Made by a program: the position numbers and the translations under genes
From: Soonwooa buanensis
GTDB taxonomy: Bacteria > Bacteroidota > Bacteroidia > Flavobacteriales > Weeksellaceae
DNA: 64,000 nucleotides
Direction: 5' to 3'
Assembly: GCF_900167905.1 (NCBI RefSeq)
Contig: NZ_FUYZ01000012.1
Span: forward strand, 50,788-114,787
The notes under the pieces: generated by a model
The model's input: only the letters and a program-made list of their open reading frames with translations
What the model was told of the DNA's origin: nothing
Databases searched by the model: none
Shown here: positions 1 to 8,823 of the stretch, piece by piece
Layout of the letters: each line of letters starts with the position of its first letter
How positions within the stretch are numbered: position 1 is the first letter of the stretch

Positions 1-63
1 GCAATAGGCTTTCTTATTAACATTTGACATTGTACAAAAATTGGATTTTCCATATATTTTGTT

Positions 64-990
64 TTAAAAAAGATTAAGTCCAGCAGCGGTTAAAACCGCC
101 ATCATAAAGGTTAAAATCCCAACTTGTTTTAGGAAAGGATCTAACTCACGGTTTTCTTTAATTTGCATAATCTTGCGTCGAAGTCCAGCAAATGGAAACA
201 ACAAAATCATCACAATAAATGCATAATATCTGCCTTGCGCTTGCAATTGGTTAATCATTAAAAAAGTCAAAACCAACAAAATAGGAAGTTGCAACAACAC
301 CATTTCGTAGATCATCGCATTTTTGTAACCAAGTTTCAGAGCCAAAGTTTTTTTGCCAGAAGCTTCGTCGTTTTGCATATCGCGCATATTGTTAAGATTA
401 AGCACCGCCGCACTCAACAAACCAACAGCCGCAGCCGGAAGCAAAACATCCCAACTAAACGTTTTAGTAAACAAAAAATAACTTCCACAAACCGATACCA
501 AACCAAAAAAGACAAACACGAAAATATCGCCCAAGCCCATGTATCCGTAAGGTTTTTTGCCAACTGTATAACCAATCGCCGCCAAAATACAGGCTACGCC
601 CAAACCAATGAAAATATAAAATTCATTCATATAATTTGGGATAAATGCCACATACAACAAAGCAACGGTCGCTACAAATGACAAAATTGAAAGCAAAATA
701 ACTGCGTTTTTCATTTGTTTGGCAGTAATCTTCCCCGAAGCCACTGCACGAGCTTCCGCTTCATTGATTCTTAGTTTATCAGTTCCTTTTACGCCATCAC
801 CATAATCGTTAGCGTAGTTGGAAAGAATTTGATACAGCAAAGTCACCAAAAGCGCCAATGCAAAAATCTTCCAATCCCAAAAGCCACCATCTTCCTTCAA
901 TCGCCATTTGGCAATAAAAGATCCCATGATAATTCCACTCAAAGAAAGTGGTAAAGTTCGCAGACGCGCTGCATGTATCCAGTCAATCAT
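64..990 (-). CDS. menA: 1,4-dihydroxy-2-naphthoate polyprenyltransferase MenA
   Basis: Membrane prenyltransferase that attaches the polyprenyl tail to 1,4-dihydroxy-2-naphthoate, making demethylmenaquinone. The 308-aa protein is nearly all hydrophobic helices (about eight). It has the two Asp-rich UbiA-type motifs, NYANDYGDG near residue 58 and NNMRDMQND near residue 200, which bind Mg-prenyl diphosphate. Length fits the MenA family. It lies 86 bp downstream of menB on the same strand, so both probably serve menaquinone synthesis, the sole quinone expected in flavobacteria. The ATG at 990 is supported by the immediate family-typical MIDWIHAARLRTLPLS start. Identification is firm. Confidence 0.95.
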   Translation of the reverse strand: MIDWIHAARLRTLPLSLSGIIMGSFIAKWRLKEDGGFWDWKIFALALLVTLLYQILSNYANDYGDGVKGTDKLRINEAEARAVASGKITAKQMKNAVILLSILSFVATVALLYVAFIPNYMNEFYIFIGLGVACILAAIGYTVGKKPYGYMGLGDIFVFVFFGLVSVCGSYFLFTKTFSWDVLLPAAAVGLLSAAVLNLNNMRDMQNDEASGKKTLALKLGYKNAMIYEMVLLQLPILLVLTFLMINQLQAQGRYYAFIVMILLFPFAGLRRKIMQIKENRELDPFLKQVGILTFMMAVLTAAGLNLF

Positions 991-1075
991 TTTTATTTAG
1001 GTAATAGAAAACAGAAATAAGGTTTTAGTTTTAGCATTGATGCTAATTTCTAATTCCTAACTTCTACTTCCTTAT

Positions 1076-1912
1076 TTAAGATATCCATTGGTCGTCGCCA
1101 AAGTTTGGTTTTCTCTTTTCTAAGAAAGCATTACGGCCTTCGATGGCTTCGTCTGTCATATATGCCAAACGTGTTGCTTCACCAGCAAAAACCTGTTGTC
1201 CTACCATGCCATCGTCTGTTAAATTCATAGCAAACTTCAACATTCTGATTGACATTGGTGATTTTCCAAGAATCTCTTGCGCCCATTCGTAAGCGGTATC
1301 TTCTAACTCTGCATGTGGAATAACAGCATTAACCATTCCCATTTCGAAAGCTTCTTGCGCCGAATAATTTCTGCCCAAAAAGAAAATTTCTCGCGCTTTT
1401 TTCTGTCCCACCATTTTTGCTAAATAAGCAGAACCATAACCACCATCAAAACTTGTTACATCAGCATCCGTCTGTTTAAAAATCGCGTGCTCTTTACTTG
1501 CCAACGTCAAGTCACAAACCACATGAAGTGAATGTCCGCCACCAACAGCCCAACCAGGAACAACTGCAATAACCACTTTCGGCATAAAACGAATCAAACG
1601 TTGAACTTCCAAAATATTAAGACGATGTCTTCCGTCTTCTCCAACATAACCTTTTTGGCCACGTGCTTTTTGGTCGCCACCGCTACAAAATGCCCAACCG
1701 CCATCTTTAGAACTTGGCCCTTCGCCTGACAACAACACAACGCCTATCGATGGATCTTCCGAAGCATCAAAAAAAGCATCATACAATTCTGAAGTTGTTT
1801 TAGGACGAAAAGCATTTCTAACTTCTGGTCTATTAAAGGCGATTCTCGCAACGCCACCACATTTTTTATAAGTGATATCGTCGTATTCTTTAACTGTTTT
1901 CCAGTCTATCAT
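1076..1912 (-). CDS. menB: 1,4-dihydroxy-2-naphthoyl-CoA synthase MenB
   Basis: Crotonase-fold enzyme that closes the ring of o-succinylbenzoyl-CoA to give 1,4-dihydroxy-2-naphthoyl-CoA in menaquinone synthesis; cytosolic. The 278-aa sequence carries the crotonase oxyanion-hole region (FCSGGDQKARG near residue 75), the GWAVGGGHSLH segment, and the MenB-specific TSFDGGYGSAYLA stretch that separates it from ordinary enoyl-CoA hydratases. Length is typical. It precedes menA on the same strand, although a 14-bp palindrome and an 85-bp gap separate them. The ATG start is followed by a family-like N-terminus. Confidence 0.95.
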   Translation of the reverse strand: MIDWKTVKEYDDITYKKCGGVARIAFNRPEVRNAFRPKTTSELYDAFFDASEDPSIGVVLLSGEGPSSKDGGWAFCSGGDQKARGQKGYVGEDGRHRLNILEVQRLIRFMPKVVIAVVPGWAVGGGHSLHVVCDLTLASKEHAIFKQTDADVTSFDGGYGSAYLAKMVGQKKAREIFFLGRNYSAQEAFEMGMVNAVIPHAELEDTAYEWAQEILGKSPMSIRMLKFAMNLTDDGMVGQQVFAGEATRLAYMTDEAIEGRNAFLEKRKPNFGDDQWIS

Positions 1913-2069
1913 TTTAATAAAATTTGGCGTAAAGATAAGGCTATAATGACAATTATTAAAATCTTAAAATTATTAATTCTCGAAAACAATTTTATTCCTA
2001 TTTTTAGGAGTTATAATCAGGATTATGGAGATATAGATTAACAAAACACCAATCCTGTTTTAGTTCGAA

Positions 2070-2477
2070 ATGAATTTTATGAAAAACAAAAATATTTTGT
2101 ACGCAGCACCAGTCGTTTTGGTGATTATTGTCGGTTTTATTAATTCATATATTGTAAGCGGAAAAATTAATAAACATCCAAAATATACCACCGCAGTCCT
2201 TATTAATGAATATGTAGCAGGCAAACGAACTACTTTTGATTACAATTACAACATCAAAGGAATTAAGTATACCAATGCAATTAGTTCTAACAAAGTAGAA
2301 ATTGGAGAAAAATACCTCGTTGTTTATGATTCCCTAAATCCTAAAAACTGTGCTTTACTGCTAATCTATCCTATTGAAAAAGATTATAAACCCACAAGTA
2401 ATGGCTGGAAGTACAATGAAGTTCCTTTTAAAATAGACACTGTATTAATACAAAAATATGTGAAAAATTACAATTAA
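2070..2477 (+). CDS. Small membrane-anchored hypothetical protein (paralogue 1)
   Basis: Not recognised as a named family. The 135-aa protein has one N-terminal hydrophobic helix (about residues 9-27) and a soluble, Tyr-rich remainder that is probably periplasmic. The C-terminal part has the order GEKYLVVYDSLNP, then NGW-K-NEVPF. The next gene (127 aa) repeats the same plan with YLAAYDSLDPE and NGWKLKEIPF, so the two are tandem paralogues. Only 2 bp separate them, so they are very likely co-transcribed. Similar Bacteroidota proteins of unknown function usually sit alone or in small tandem families. No catalytic motif is visible. Confidence 0.75.
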   Translation: MNFMKNKNILYAAPVVLVIIVGFINSYIVSGKINKHPKYTTAVLINEYVAGKRTTFDYNYNIKGIKYTNAISSNKVEIGEKYLVVYDSLNPKNCALLLIYPIEKDYKPTSNGWKYNEVPFKIDTVLIQKYVKNYN

Positions 2478-2479
2478 CT

Positions 2480-2863
2480 ATGAAGAAAGAAATACTGAAA
2501 TGGCTTCCATTAATGATTTGTATTATTGTACTATATGTATGGTCTCATTCAGGTAAAGCAAATTGGAAATTTATAGACGCCACTGTGACTTCTGAGTTTC
2601 GATATAAAAGTACATCAAGAGGCGCTGGATATGATTATGTATTTTATTTGAATGGAAAAAAATATTCTAGAGTTGAATCTCAGGGAAACTTTTGGACGGG
2701 TTACAAATATTTAGCCGCATATGATTCTTTAGATCCCGAATCTGGAACATTGTTACAAATTAACATTACAGATTTTAAGTTTTCTTCTCCTAGAAATGGT
2801 TGGAAGCTAAAAGAAATTCCTTTTCCTGTAGATAGCTTACAAATTAAAAAGATGTTGGAATAA
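2480..2863 (+). CDS. Small membrane-anchored hypothetical protein (paralogue 2)
   Basis: Second member of the tandem pair, starting 2 bp after the stop of the first. It is 127 aa with a single N-terminal transmembrane helix (about residues 8-22). A soluble domain carries YLAAYDSLDPESG and NGWKLKEIPFPVDSLQIKK, matching the first protein in motif order and spacing but diverged elsewhere. This suggests an old duplication. Function unknown. It is followed by an inverted repeat shared with the convergent DUF4920 gene. Confidence 0.75.
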   Translation: MKKEILKWLPLMICIIVLYVWSHSGKANWKFIDATVTSEFRYKSTSRGAGYDYVFYLNGKKYSRVESQGNFWTGYKYLAAYDSLDPESGTLLQINITDFKFSSPRNGWKLKEIPFPVDSLQIKKMLE

Positions 2864-2871
2864 ATTTTCAC

Positions 2872-2910
2872 AAAAAAATAAGCGCCTTCAACAGATGTCG
2901 AAAGGCGCTT
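2872..2910 (-). terminator. Terminator for the DUF4920 gene
   Basis: Stem AGCGCCTT (2881-2888) pairs with AAGGCGCT (2902-2909). Read on the minus strand the stem is followed by a T-rich run (2872-2880), as in an intrinsic terminator. The plus-strand side has only TTT, so it probably works best for the minus-strand gene. Confidence 0.7.
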
Positions 2911-2943
2911 TACAATATAATAATTGTGATTGGTCGGTGTTGA

Positions 2944-3432
2944 TTATTTCACGACTTTAATAGCACTTGCTAAAAAGCGTGTTTCTGTTTTTGGATCTTT
3001 GATAGCATCAATCTCCGATTGTGGTTTTTTAGCATCTTCAGCGTAATGTTTCAGCTCGTTAACAGAAGTTGTTTTGCTTTCTGCATTGCCTTCTAGCACA
3101 ACATTCTTCCCAACTAAAGCCATCGGTACGAAGAAACCGTAATCTTTCATTTTAACAAAGAAATCTTTACCATCATCAGTTTTTAGTTTTACCCAACATC
3201 CTTTTTTAGGACAAACTTCGGTAACTGTACCTTTAACAGCAACGTTTTCAACTTTTGCTTCTTTCGTTAATTTTTTATTTAAATCTTTAACTGTAATTGC
3301 ATTTTTCGCAACAGTCATTTCTACGTCTTTACCGTAAAACTCGCCAACTTTTGCGTCGCCAGCTGGTGGACCAGATTGTGCGAAAGTGATAACACCAATC
3401 CCTAATCCTAATAAAAATAACAAGTTTTTCAT
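2944..3432 (-). CDS. DUF4920 family exported protein
   Basis: A 162-aa exported protein with an N-terminal signal peptide (hydrophobic segment then TFAQSG). It matches the Bacteroidota DUF4920 family, which has an OB-fold-like body. The conserved part reads VAVKGTVTEVCPKKGCWVKL, then FFVKMKDYGFFVPMALVGKNVV, then the HYAEDAKKPQSEI tail. The two Cys of the CPKKGC motif (near residue 75) could bind a metal or form a disulfide. Function is unknown in the family. It stands alone with its own terminator, downstream in the same direction as the sulfatase gene. Confidence 0.85.
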   Translation of the reverse strand: MKNLLFLLGLGIGVITFAQSGPPAGDAKVGEFYGKDVEMTVAKNAITVKDLNKKLTKEAKVENVAVKGTVTEVCPKKGCWVKLKTDDGKDFFVKMKDYGFFVPMALVGKNVVLEGNAESKTTSVNELKHYAEDAKKPQSEIDAIKDPKTETRFLASAIKVVK

Positions 3433-3465
3433 GCTAATGTTAAATTTTTGTAAATGTAATAAAAA

Positions 3466-5556
3466 TTATTTTGAAACAGACTTATCCAGCTTTTTATTTT
3501 TCAACCAATAAGACGTCGCCTCGTATGTAGCCACAGTTTCGTTCTTTAATCGCTCGTCAATTGTCGTTCTCGGAACTTCATCAAAATATGGATTATAGAT
3601 TGCTGGGATGTTATTTTTTTGAGGTTTTAGATCATATTGTTTCACTTTTTTGGTTGGTGAAATAATCGTCAAAATATTATCTTTTATTAAACCTAAATCT
3701 TGATAAGTCGCAATATAAGCACGCGGTTGATAATTTGATTTAAAAATATCTTGACCTAAAAACTGACTTTCATAATTGAAATTCATTAGACCAAACAAAG
3801 TTGGCATCACATCAATCTGCGACATCAAAGTGCTAACTTCTTTCGGTTGAATAAGACCTTCGGAGAAAATCATAGCTGGGATTCTGTATTTATCCATTGG
3901 CAATTCGGTTTTACCAGCAGACGACGCACAATGATCGGACACGATTACAAAAATTGTATTCTTATACCAATCTTGTTTTTTCGCCATTTCGAAAAACTTC
4001 TTAATTGAATAATCGGTGTATTTAACACCACCTTCACGCGATTTTGCATTTCCTGGAATGTCGATTCGTCCATCTGGATACGTGAAAGGTCGATGATTAC
4101 TAACTGTCATCCAATGGTTAAAGAAAGGTTTTCCAGTTTTAGCTTCGGCATTCATCGTTTGGATCGCTTTTTTCGCCATATCTTCATCACTAACACCCCA
4201 AATATTTGCAAATGTAATTTCTTCTGGTTTAAAGGCCGCTCTATCAACAATATCATAGCCATTTCCGCCAAAGAAATCTTTCATATTATCAAAATAAGAA
4301 TCGCCGCCGTACAAATATTTAACTTGATAACCTTTCGATTTGAAAACCGATCCAGTCGTAAATTTATTCTTATTATCTTCACGTTTAACAACACTTTCTC
4401 CAGCAGTTGGCGGAATACAAAGCGTTAAAGCTTCCAAACCGCGAACAGTACGATTTCCTGTCGCATAAAGATTGGTAAACATCATACTTTTGGTTGCTAA
4501 ACTATCCAAAAATGGCGTGATATTTTGCTCGTTTCCGTAATGTTTTAAGAAATCTGCAGAAAGACTTTCAATGGAAATTAGAACCACATTTTTACGAATT
4601 TCCGCCGAATCACCAACAACTGGACGACGCAATTCTAATGGTTGATATTGACGTAAAAATTGTTTTTCCGCTTGTTCGATACCTAAACTTGGGTAGAATT
4701 TAACAAAATCCAATTCTTTAGTATTAAAAGCCGTATAGAATTTCTCCAAACCATTGCTTTTAATTTCTTCCGAAAAGGTATTTTGATAATGTATTTTTTT
4801 AAGCTGACCAATTGCGAATAGACTCACTCCAAACAATACAACATAAGCTACAACAAAGACTATTTTTTGTACAAAATTTGGAAGAGTTAATAGCTCAGAT
4901 TTTGTTTTTTTATAAATGAAAATCGTAACGCCAATTGCAATTGCAATAATCACCGAAAACAACGGAACCACGGGATAAGATTCCATTATATTACCGATAA
5001 CTTCGTTGGTATAGATTAAATAATCAACCGCGATAAAGTTGTAACGAACCCCAAATTCATTCCAGAAAAAATATTCGCTCACCGCATTTTGAATGATTAA
5101 AAACACATACAAAAACAGCGTAATGAAGTATAAAATATTTCTAAATCTTTGTCTTTGATTTGGGACAAATAAGAGTAATCCGAACAGAATCGTTTTTAAA
5201 CCAACAAAAATTAATGCAATCTCTGCGACAGAACCGCCATATTGTTTAAAAATATTATTTGGGACAAAGGCGATGTACAATGCAAAAGCCAATAACAATC
5301 CGAAAATAATGTAACCCCAAGGTTTGTTGTATTTAGAATTGGATAAAAACAAAAAGTAAATCACCAAAAACACCGACGCAATACTAAAAATAAAAATATC
5401 GCTGATTGCGCCAACTAACAAAATCCCCAAGCTTTCGAAAAAGCCAAAACTACTGGTTGTTATTGGATGAAAAAAGAAAACCAATCTCAACAAAAATGAA
5501 ATTAGCAAGTAAAAGCCGCCTAAATAAAAATAGGCTTTTAGTTTTTTGAAGTCCAT
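3466..5556 (-). CDS. LTA synthase family sulfatase (membrane phosphoglycerol/phosphoethanolamine transferase type)
   Basis: Large membrane enzyme with five or so N-terminal helices (residues to about 250) and a C-terminal extracytoplasmic sulfatase-fold domain. The domain shows VVLISIESLSADFLKHYG (first metal site), ATGNRTVRGLEAL with the likely Thr nucleophile near residue 370, the WMTVSNHRPF segment, and VSDHCASSAG (second metal site). Family members move phosphoglycerol or phosphoethanolamine onto envelope glycans or lipids. Bacteroidota lack lipoteichoic acid, so the acceptor here is unknown. The open frame extends to 5592, but the ATG at 5556 (MDFKKLKAYF) gives the better N-terminus, directly before the first helix. 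It is 696 aa with this start. Confidence 0.88.
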   Translation of the reverse strand: MDFKKLKAYFYLGGFYLLISFLLRLVFFFHPITTSSFGFFESLGILLVGAISDIFIFSIASVFLVIYFLFLSNSKYNKPWGYIIFGLLLAFALYIAFVPNNIFKQYGGSVAEIALIFVGLKTILFGLLLFVPNQRQRFRNILYFITLFLYVFLIIQNAVSEYFFWNEFGVRYNFIAVDYLIYTNEVIGNIMESYPVVPLFSVIIAIAIGVTIFIYKKTKSELLTLPNFVQKIVFVVAYVVLFGVSLFAIGQLKKIHYQNTFSEEIKSNGLEKFYTAFNTKELDFVKFYPSLGIEQAEKQFLRQYQPLELRRPVVGDSAEIRKNVVLISIESLSADFLKHYGNEQNITPFLDSLATKSMMFTNLYATGNRTVRGLEALTLCIPPTAGESVVKREDNKNKFTTGSVFKSKGYQVKYLYGGDSYFDNMKDFFGGNGYDIVDRAAFKPEEITFANIWGVSDEDMAKKAIQTMNAEAKTGKPFFNHWMTVSNHRPFTYPDGRIDIPGNAKSREGGVKYTDYSIKKFFEMAKKQDWYKNTIFVIVSDHCASSAGKTELPMDKYRIPAMIFSEGLIQPKEVSTLMSQIDVMPTLFGLMNFNYESQFLGQDIFKSNYQPRAYIATYQDLGLIKDNILTIISPTKKVKQYDLKPQKNNIPAIYNPYFDEVPRTTIDERLKNETVATYEATSYWLKNKKLDKSVSK

Positions 5557-5690
5557 AATTCGGTTTATAGTTGCTGTTTTTTGCGCCCGCAAGTTAAGAT
5601 TTTATAAATTATTAAAAATATTTAAACTAAAATGTAACAAACTTGCCGTTTTGATTGTCTAACTATTATAACATTACAAATTATATCACT

Positions 5691-6515
5691 ATGAAAACAA
5701 ATAAAATCTGTGCTATCTTATTAGGTTTAAGCCTTACATTAAGCGCTTGCAGTTACTCAAAATCTAATGGCGAAACCGAATTTACAATCGGAGGTTTTAA
5801 CATGGGAAGCAACGAAGGCAAAGGCGCTTTGACCGACAAAACTTACACTTTTGATTTTGATGAAATAAAATCTTCTAATGCTTTGGACGTTGAAGTTGTA
5901 AAATCTAGCACCGAAAAAATTGTTGTTAACGCACCATCGGATATTATCGACCAAATCGAAGTTGTACAAGAAGGCTCAGCTGCAGTTATTCGTATTGCGA
6001 GAGGCGTTAGAAATGTTTCTACTAATCGAGTTAAGGTTAAAGTCTATGCTAAAGATTTTAACAAATTATCAGCTTCGTCAAGTTCGACAATTACCGTAGC
6101 AGACGACTTTAAATCGAATGGTTTTCTCCTAAATGCATCTAGCTCGTCAACTATTAAAGGGACTTTCGATGCACCTTCTATCAATATCCAAGCAAATAGC
6201 AGCGCAGACGTTGTGGCAAATATTATGTCTAAAGATGTTATTGCACAAGTTTCTTCCTCGGGAACTATTAGCCTAAAAGGTCGTTCAGAAAGTATTAATG
6301 CTCAGGCTTCATCATCAGGAGATGTGGAAGGTGCAGAATTTACAGCAGACTCTGCCATGTTACAAGCCTCATCATCAGGTGGAATAAAAATAGGCGTTAG
6401 AAATTCGGTATCGGGAAGTGCATCTTCTAGCGCTGATATTGTTGTCCTAAAACGAGGGAATCTAGAAAGTAAAAATATAAAAGAAAGCAGCTCGGGTTCT
6501 GTCACTATTAAATAA
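5691..6515 (+). CDS. GIN domain (DUF2807) lipoprotein
   Basis: Lipoprotein with the head-GIN-domain beta-solenoid fold typical of Bacteroidota. The frame is open from 5655, but the ATG at 5691 is followed by a clear lipoprotein signal (KTNKICAILLGLSLTLSAC, Cys at residue 19). The mature part carries Ser-rich rungs (SASSSSTITVADDF, NASSSSTIKG, QASSSGDVEG) that repeat about every 20 residues as the solenoid turns. It is likely anchored in the outer membrane. Function in the family is unknown; an adhesin or envelope role is only guessed. It reads toward the LolA gene, 108 bp downstream. Confidence 0.88.
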   Translation: MKTNKICAILLGLSLTLSACSYSKSNGETEFTIGGFNMGSNEGKGALTDKTYTFDFDEIKSSNALDVEVVKSSTEKIVVNAPSDIIDQIEVVQEGSAAVIRIARGVRNVSTNRVKVKVYAKDFNKLSASSSSTITVADDFKSNGFLLNASSSSTIKGTFDAPSINIQANSSADVVANIMSKDVIAQVSSSGTISLKGRSESINAQASSSGDVEGAEFTADSAMLQASSSGGIKIGVRNSVSGSASSSADIVVLKRGNLESKNIKESSSGSVTIK

Positions 6516-6623
6516 AACTAATTTTTTGTCCTATTTGTGCGGTTTGGCATACAATTGTATGTTTAGACTTTAACTTCTAAAAACTAGAAGCATCTAAACT
6601 ATACGAACTAGAAAAGAATAAAA

Positions 6624-7268
6624 ATGAAAAAATTATTAGAAAAGACAACTTTGGTGGGGCTTTCATTATTCACATTTGGATTGTCTTTTGCGCAAAAAAT
6701 TGACCAAAAATCACAAAGCATTTTGGATGCTGTAACATCTAATTATAAGAGCAAAAAAAATACTTATTTCAAATTCACTTATGGTTCAGGTTCTGGAAAA
6801 GTAACCAAAGCCGAAACTGGGATTTTCTATTCTAGCAATGATAAATACAAGTTAAAAATCATGGGAATAGAACAGATTTTTGATGGTAGCAAAGTCTACA
6901 ACATCAACGATTCTGACAAAGAAGTTACGATTGCAAAACCAAATGATAGCGATGTGATGTTTTCGCCGCTTAGTTATTTAGAATCTTATAAAAAAGACTA
7001 CAATGTAACCTATGTTGGCAAACGAAATGTTAGCGGAAAATCTTTGGATTATATCAAGATGACGCCTGTTAAAGAAAATGGTCTTTCGCAAGTTAATCTT
7101 TATGTTAACAGCGCCCAAAACAAATTAGTAAAACTAGAACAAATCGCTACTAACAACCAATTAGCAACGATTAGCATTAGCGATTACAAAGAAAATCAAA
7201 ACTTATCTTCTAATGTTTTTAGCTTCGATAAAGCGAAATATGCTAAATATTTAATCACAGAACTTTAA
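6624..7268 (+). CDS. LolA-type outer membrane lipoprotein carrier family protein
   Basis: Exported periplasmic protein of 214 aa with a signal peptide ending near FGLSFAQ (residue 24). The body fits the LolA family: the FKFTYGSGSGKVTKAETGIFYSSNDKY strand region, IFDGSKVYNINDSDKEVTI, and a long alternating C-terminal half. LolA proteins ferry lipoproteins from the LolCDE complex to the outer membrane. It is followed by a strong terminator, then by the lptF/G-type gene, which fits an envelope-biogenesis grouping. A perfect 14-bp palindrome lies upstream at 6548-6561. Confidence 0.85.
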   Translation: MKKLLEKTTLVGLSLFTFGLSFAQKIDQKSQSILDAVTSNYKSKKNTYFKFTYGSGSGKVTKAETGIFYSSNDKYKLKIMGIEQIFDGSKVYNINDSDKEVTIAKPNDSDVMFSPLSYLESYKKDYNVTYVGKRNVSGKSLDYIKMTPVKENGLSQVNLYVNSAQNKLVKLEQIATNNQLATISISDYKENQNLSSNVFSFDKAKYAKYLITEL

Positions 7269-7291
7269 TTTTATCATTAAAGCTTAAATAT

Positions 7292-7327
7292 AAAAAGTCA
7301 TAATGTCTTTCGCATTATGACTTTTTT
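7292..7327 (+). terminator. Intrinsic terminator after lolA-like gene
   Basis: A perfect 14-bp stem (7292-7305 with 7313-7326), a 7-nt loop and a T run (7322-7327). It ends the lolA transcript 24 bp after the stop. Confidence 0.9.
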
Positions 7328-7331
7328 GCTG

Positions 7332-7339
7332 TATTTTTG
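7332..7339 (+). promoter_or_regulatory. -7 box TATTTTTG for the lptF/G-type gene
   Basis: Exact match to the Bacteroidota -7 consensus TAnnTTTG, placed between the lolA terminator and the TTG start at 7365. No clear -33 TTG was seen at the normal distance. Confidence 0.5.
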
Positions 7340-7364
7340 ACGTCAAATTAGATAATTTTTCCAT

Positions 7365-8822
7365 TTGAAAAAGTTAGACAAATATATCATTAAAACCTTT
7401 TTCGGGCCATTTTTCTTTATATTCAGTGTCCTGTTTTTCATCTTCATTGTCAACATCATTTGGGTGCAGATGTCGCAATTCACGGGTAAAGGGCTGACCT
7501 ATTGGGAGATTATTAAGTTTTTGTTCTACATGAGCGCGAATGTCGTGTCGATGGTTTTGCCATTAACGATTTTGCTATCTGCCATTATGACCTTTGGAGA
7601 TTTTGGAGAGCGTTATGAGCTCGCTGCGATGAAAGCTGCTGGTATTAGTCTGACGCGAGTTATGGCGCCACTTTTTATTACGGTGACCATGATGTCCTTT
7701 GTGCTATTTTTGTTTTCAAATAATGTCATACCCGACTTCCAACGGAAAGCTAAAAATATGTTGTTTAACATTGTTTCTAGTAAACCTGCTCTTAATTTTA
7801 CACCTGGAGTTTTCATCGATCAAATCTCTGGCTATTCTGTAAAGTTTGATAAAATTTCAGGAGAAAATAAGGAAAATTTAGAAGGTGTTTTTCTTCACAA
7901 AAATTCAAATTCTTACGAAAACCAACAAACGATTATTGCCAAAAAAGGTCGTTTTGCAAAAGCACCAGATCCTAATTATTTAAAACTAATCTTGTATAGC
8001 GGTTACATCTACGAAGACGATATCGCCAACAAAGCTTATAACGAAAGGTTAAATCAGCCCAATCAGTCCATTAAATTTGATTCCTTAGCATTTCACTTCG
8101 ATATTAGCGAATTAATTAATCAAGCCATCGAAAGTGAGAAAATCACGGATGATTATCGTTTTCAAAATTATTTTGAAGTCAACGAAACACTTGCCAAAAC
8201 CGATGAAAACAATAAGGTTAGCATCAATAGTATATCGAATCAGTCGATGATGACGGTCAATGCTTATGTTCAATATTTAGATAATCCACATAATAAAATT
8301 AAGGTTGATCCAACGCCAAACTTTACAGGTGAAGGTCTCGCTGCGGACAAAAAAATGGAAGTCTTTTACAATGCTTACGTAAGACTTAACAACCTGAAAG
8401 ACAGCAACAAACAATCGCAAGACCAAATCTTGGAAATGAAAAAATACAAGAACAAAATGGTCATTTACCAACAGAGAATCCTCTCTTATTCAGTGACTTG
8501 TATTATTTTCTTCATGATTGGTGCGAGTCTCGGATCCATTATCCGAAAAGGCGGAATGGGACTTCCCGTCGTTATTGCGATTATCATTTTCATTATTTTC
8601 TACGTCATTAATTTGAGTGTCGAAAACTTATCTTGGAAGGGACAACTCGATCCATACTTGGCAACTTGGGCGCCAAACATGATTTTGTTCCCGTTTGCTA
8701 TTTGGCTGACATACAAAGCTTTAACAGACTCTCAACTATTTGATATTGAGAAATATCGAACTTTGTTAAAACCAATCACGAAAAGATTTACAAAAACTAA
8801 AGAACACAAACGTTATCAATAA
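7365..8822 (+). CDS. LptF/LptG family permease
   Basis: Inner-membrane permease subunit of the Lpt system, which extracts lipopolysaccharide and passes it to the periplasmic bridge. The 485-aa protein has three N-terminal helices (about 10-32, 54-74, 98-120), a long periplasmic jelly-roll-like domain (about 130-365) and three C-terminal helices ending near 460. LPTILLSAIMTFGDFGERYELAAMKAAGIS is the family's coupling region that contacts the LptB ATPase. It starts with TTG at 7365, since no ATG lies closer to the first helix. LptF and LptG cannot be told apart here. Confidence 0.9.
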   Translation: MKKLDKYIIKTFFGPFFFIFSVLFFIFIVNIIWVQMSQFTGKGLTYWEIIKFLFYMSANVVSMVLPLTILLSAIMTFGDFGERYELAAMKAAGISLTRVMAPLFITVTMMSFVLFLFSNNVIPDFQRKAKNMLFNIVSSKPALNFTPGVFIDQISGYSVKFDKISGENKENLEGVFLHKNSNSYENQQTIIAKKGRFAKAPDPNYLKLILYSGYIYEDDIANKAYNERLNQPNQSIKFDSLAFHFDISELINQAIESEKITDDYRFQNYFEVNETLAKTDENNKVSINSISNQSMMTVNAYVQYLDNPHNKIKVDPTPNFTGEGLAADKKMEVFYNAYVRLNNLKDSNKQSQDQILEMKKYKNKMVIYQQRILSYSVTCIIFFMIGASLGSIIRKGGMGLPVVIAIIIFIIFYVINLSVENLSWKGQLDPYLATWAPNMILFPFAIWLTYKALTDSQLFDIEKYRTLLKPITKRFTKTKEHKRYQ

Positions 8823-8823
8823 T

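Noticed and set aside
1031..1046. TTAGCAT-TG-ATGCTAA palindrome between menB and menA as a terminator
   Set aside because: No T run follows on either strand and the genes appear co-directional; left as an unexplained short dyad.
5557..5592. Upstream start for the LTA-synthase-type gene
   Set aside because: The 12 extra residues (MRAQKTATINRI) are not typical, and the ATG at 5556 is better placed before the first helix.
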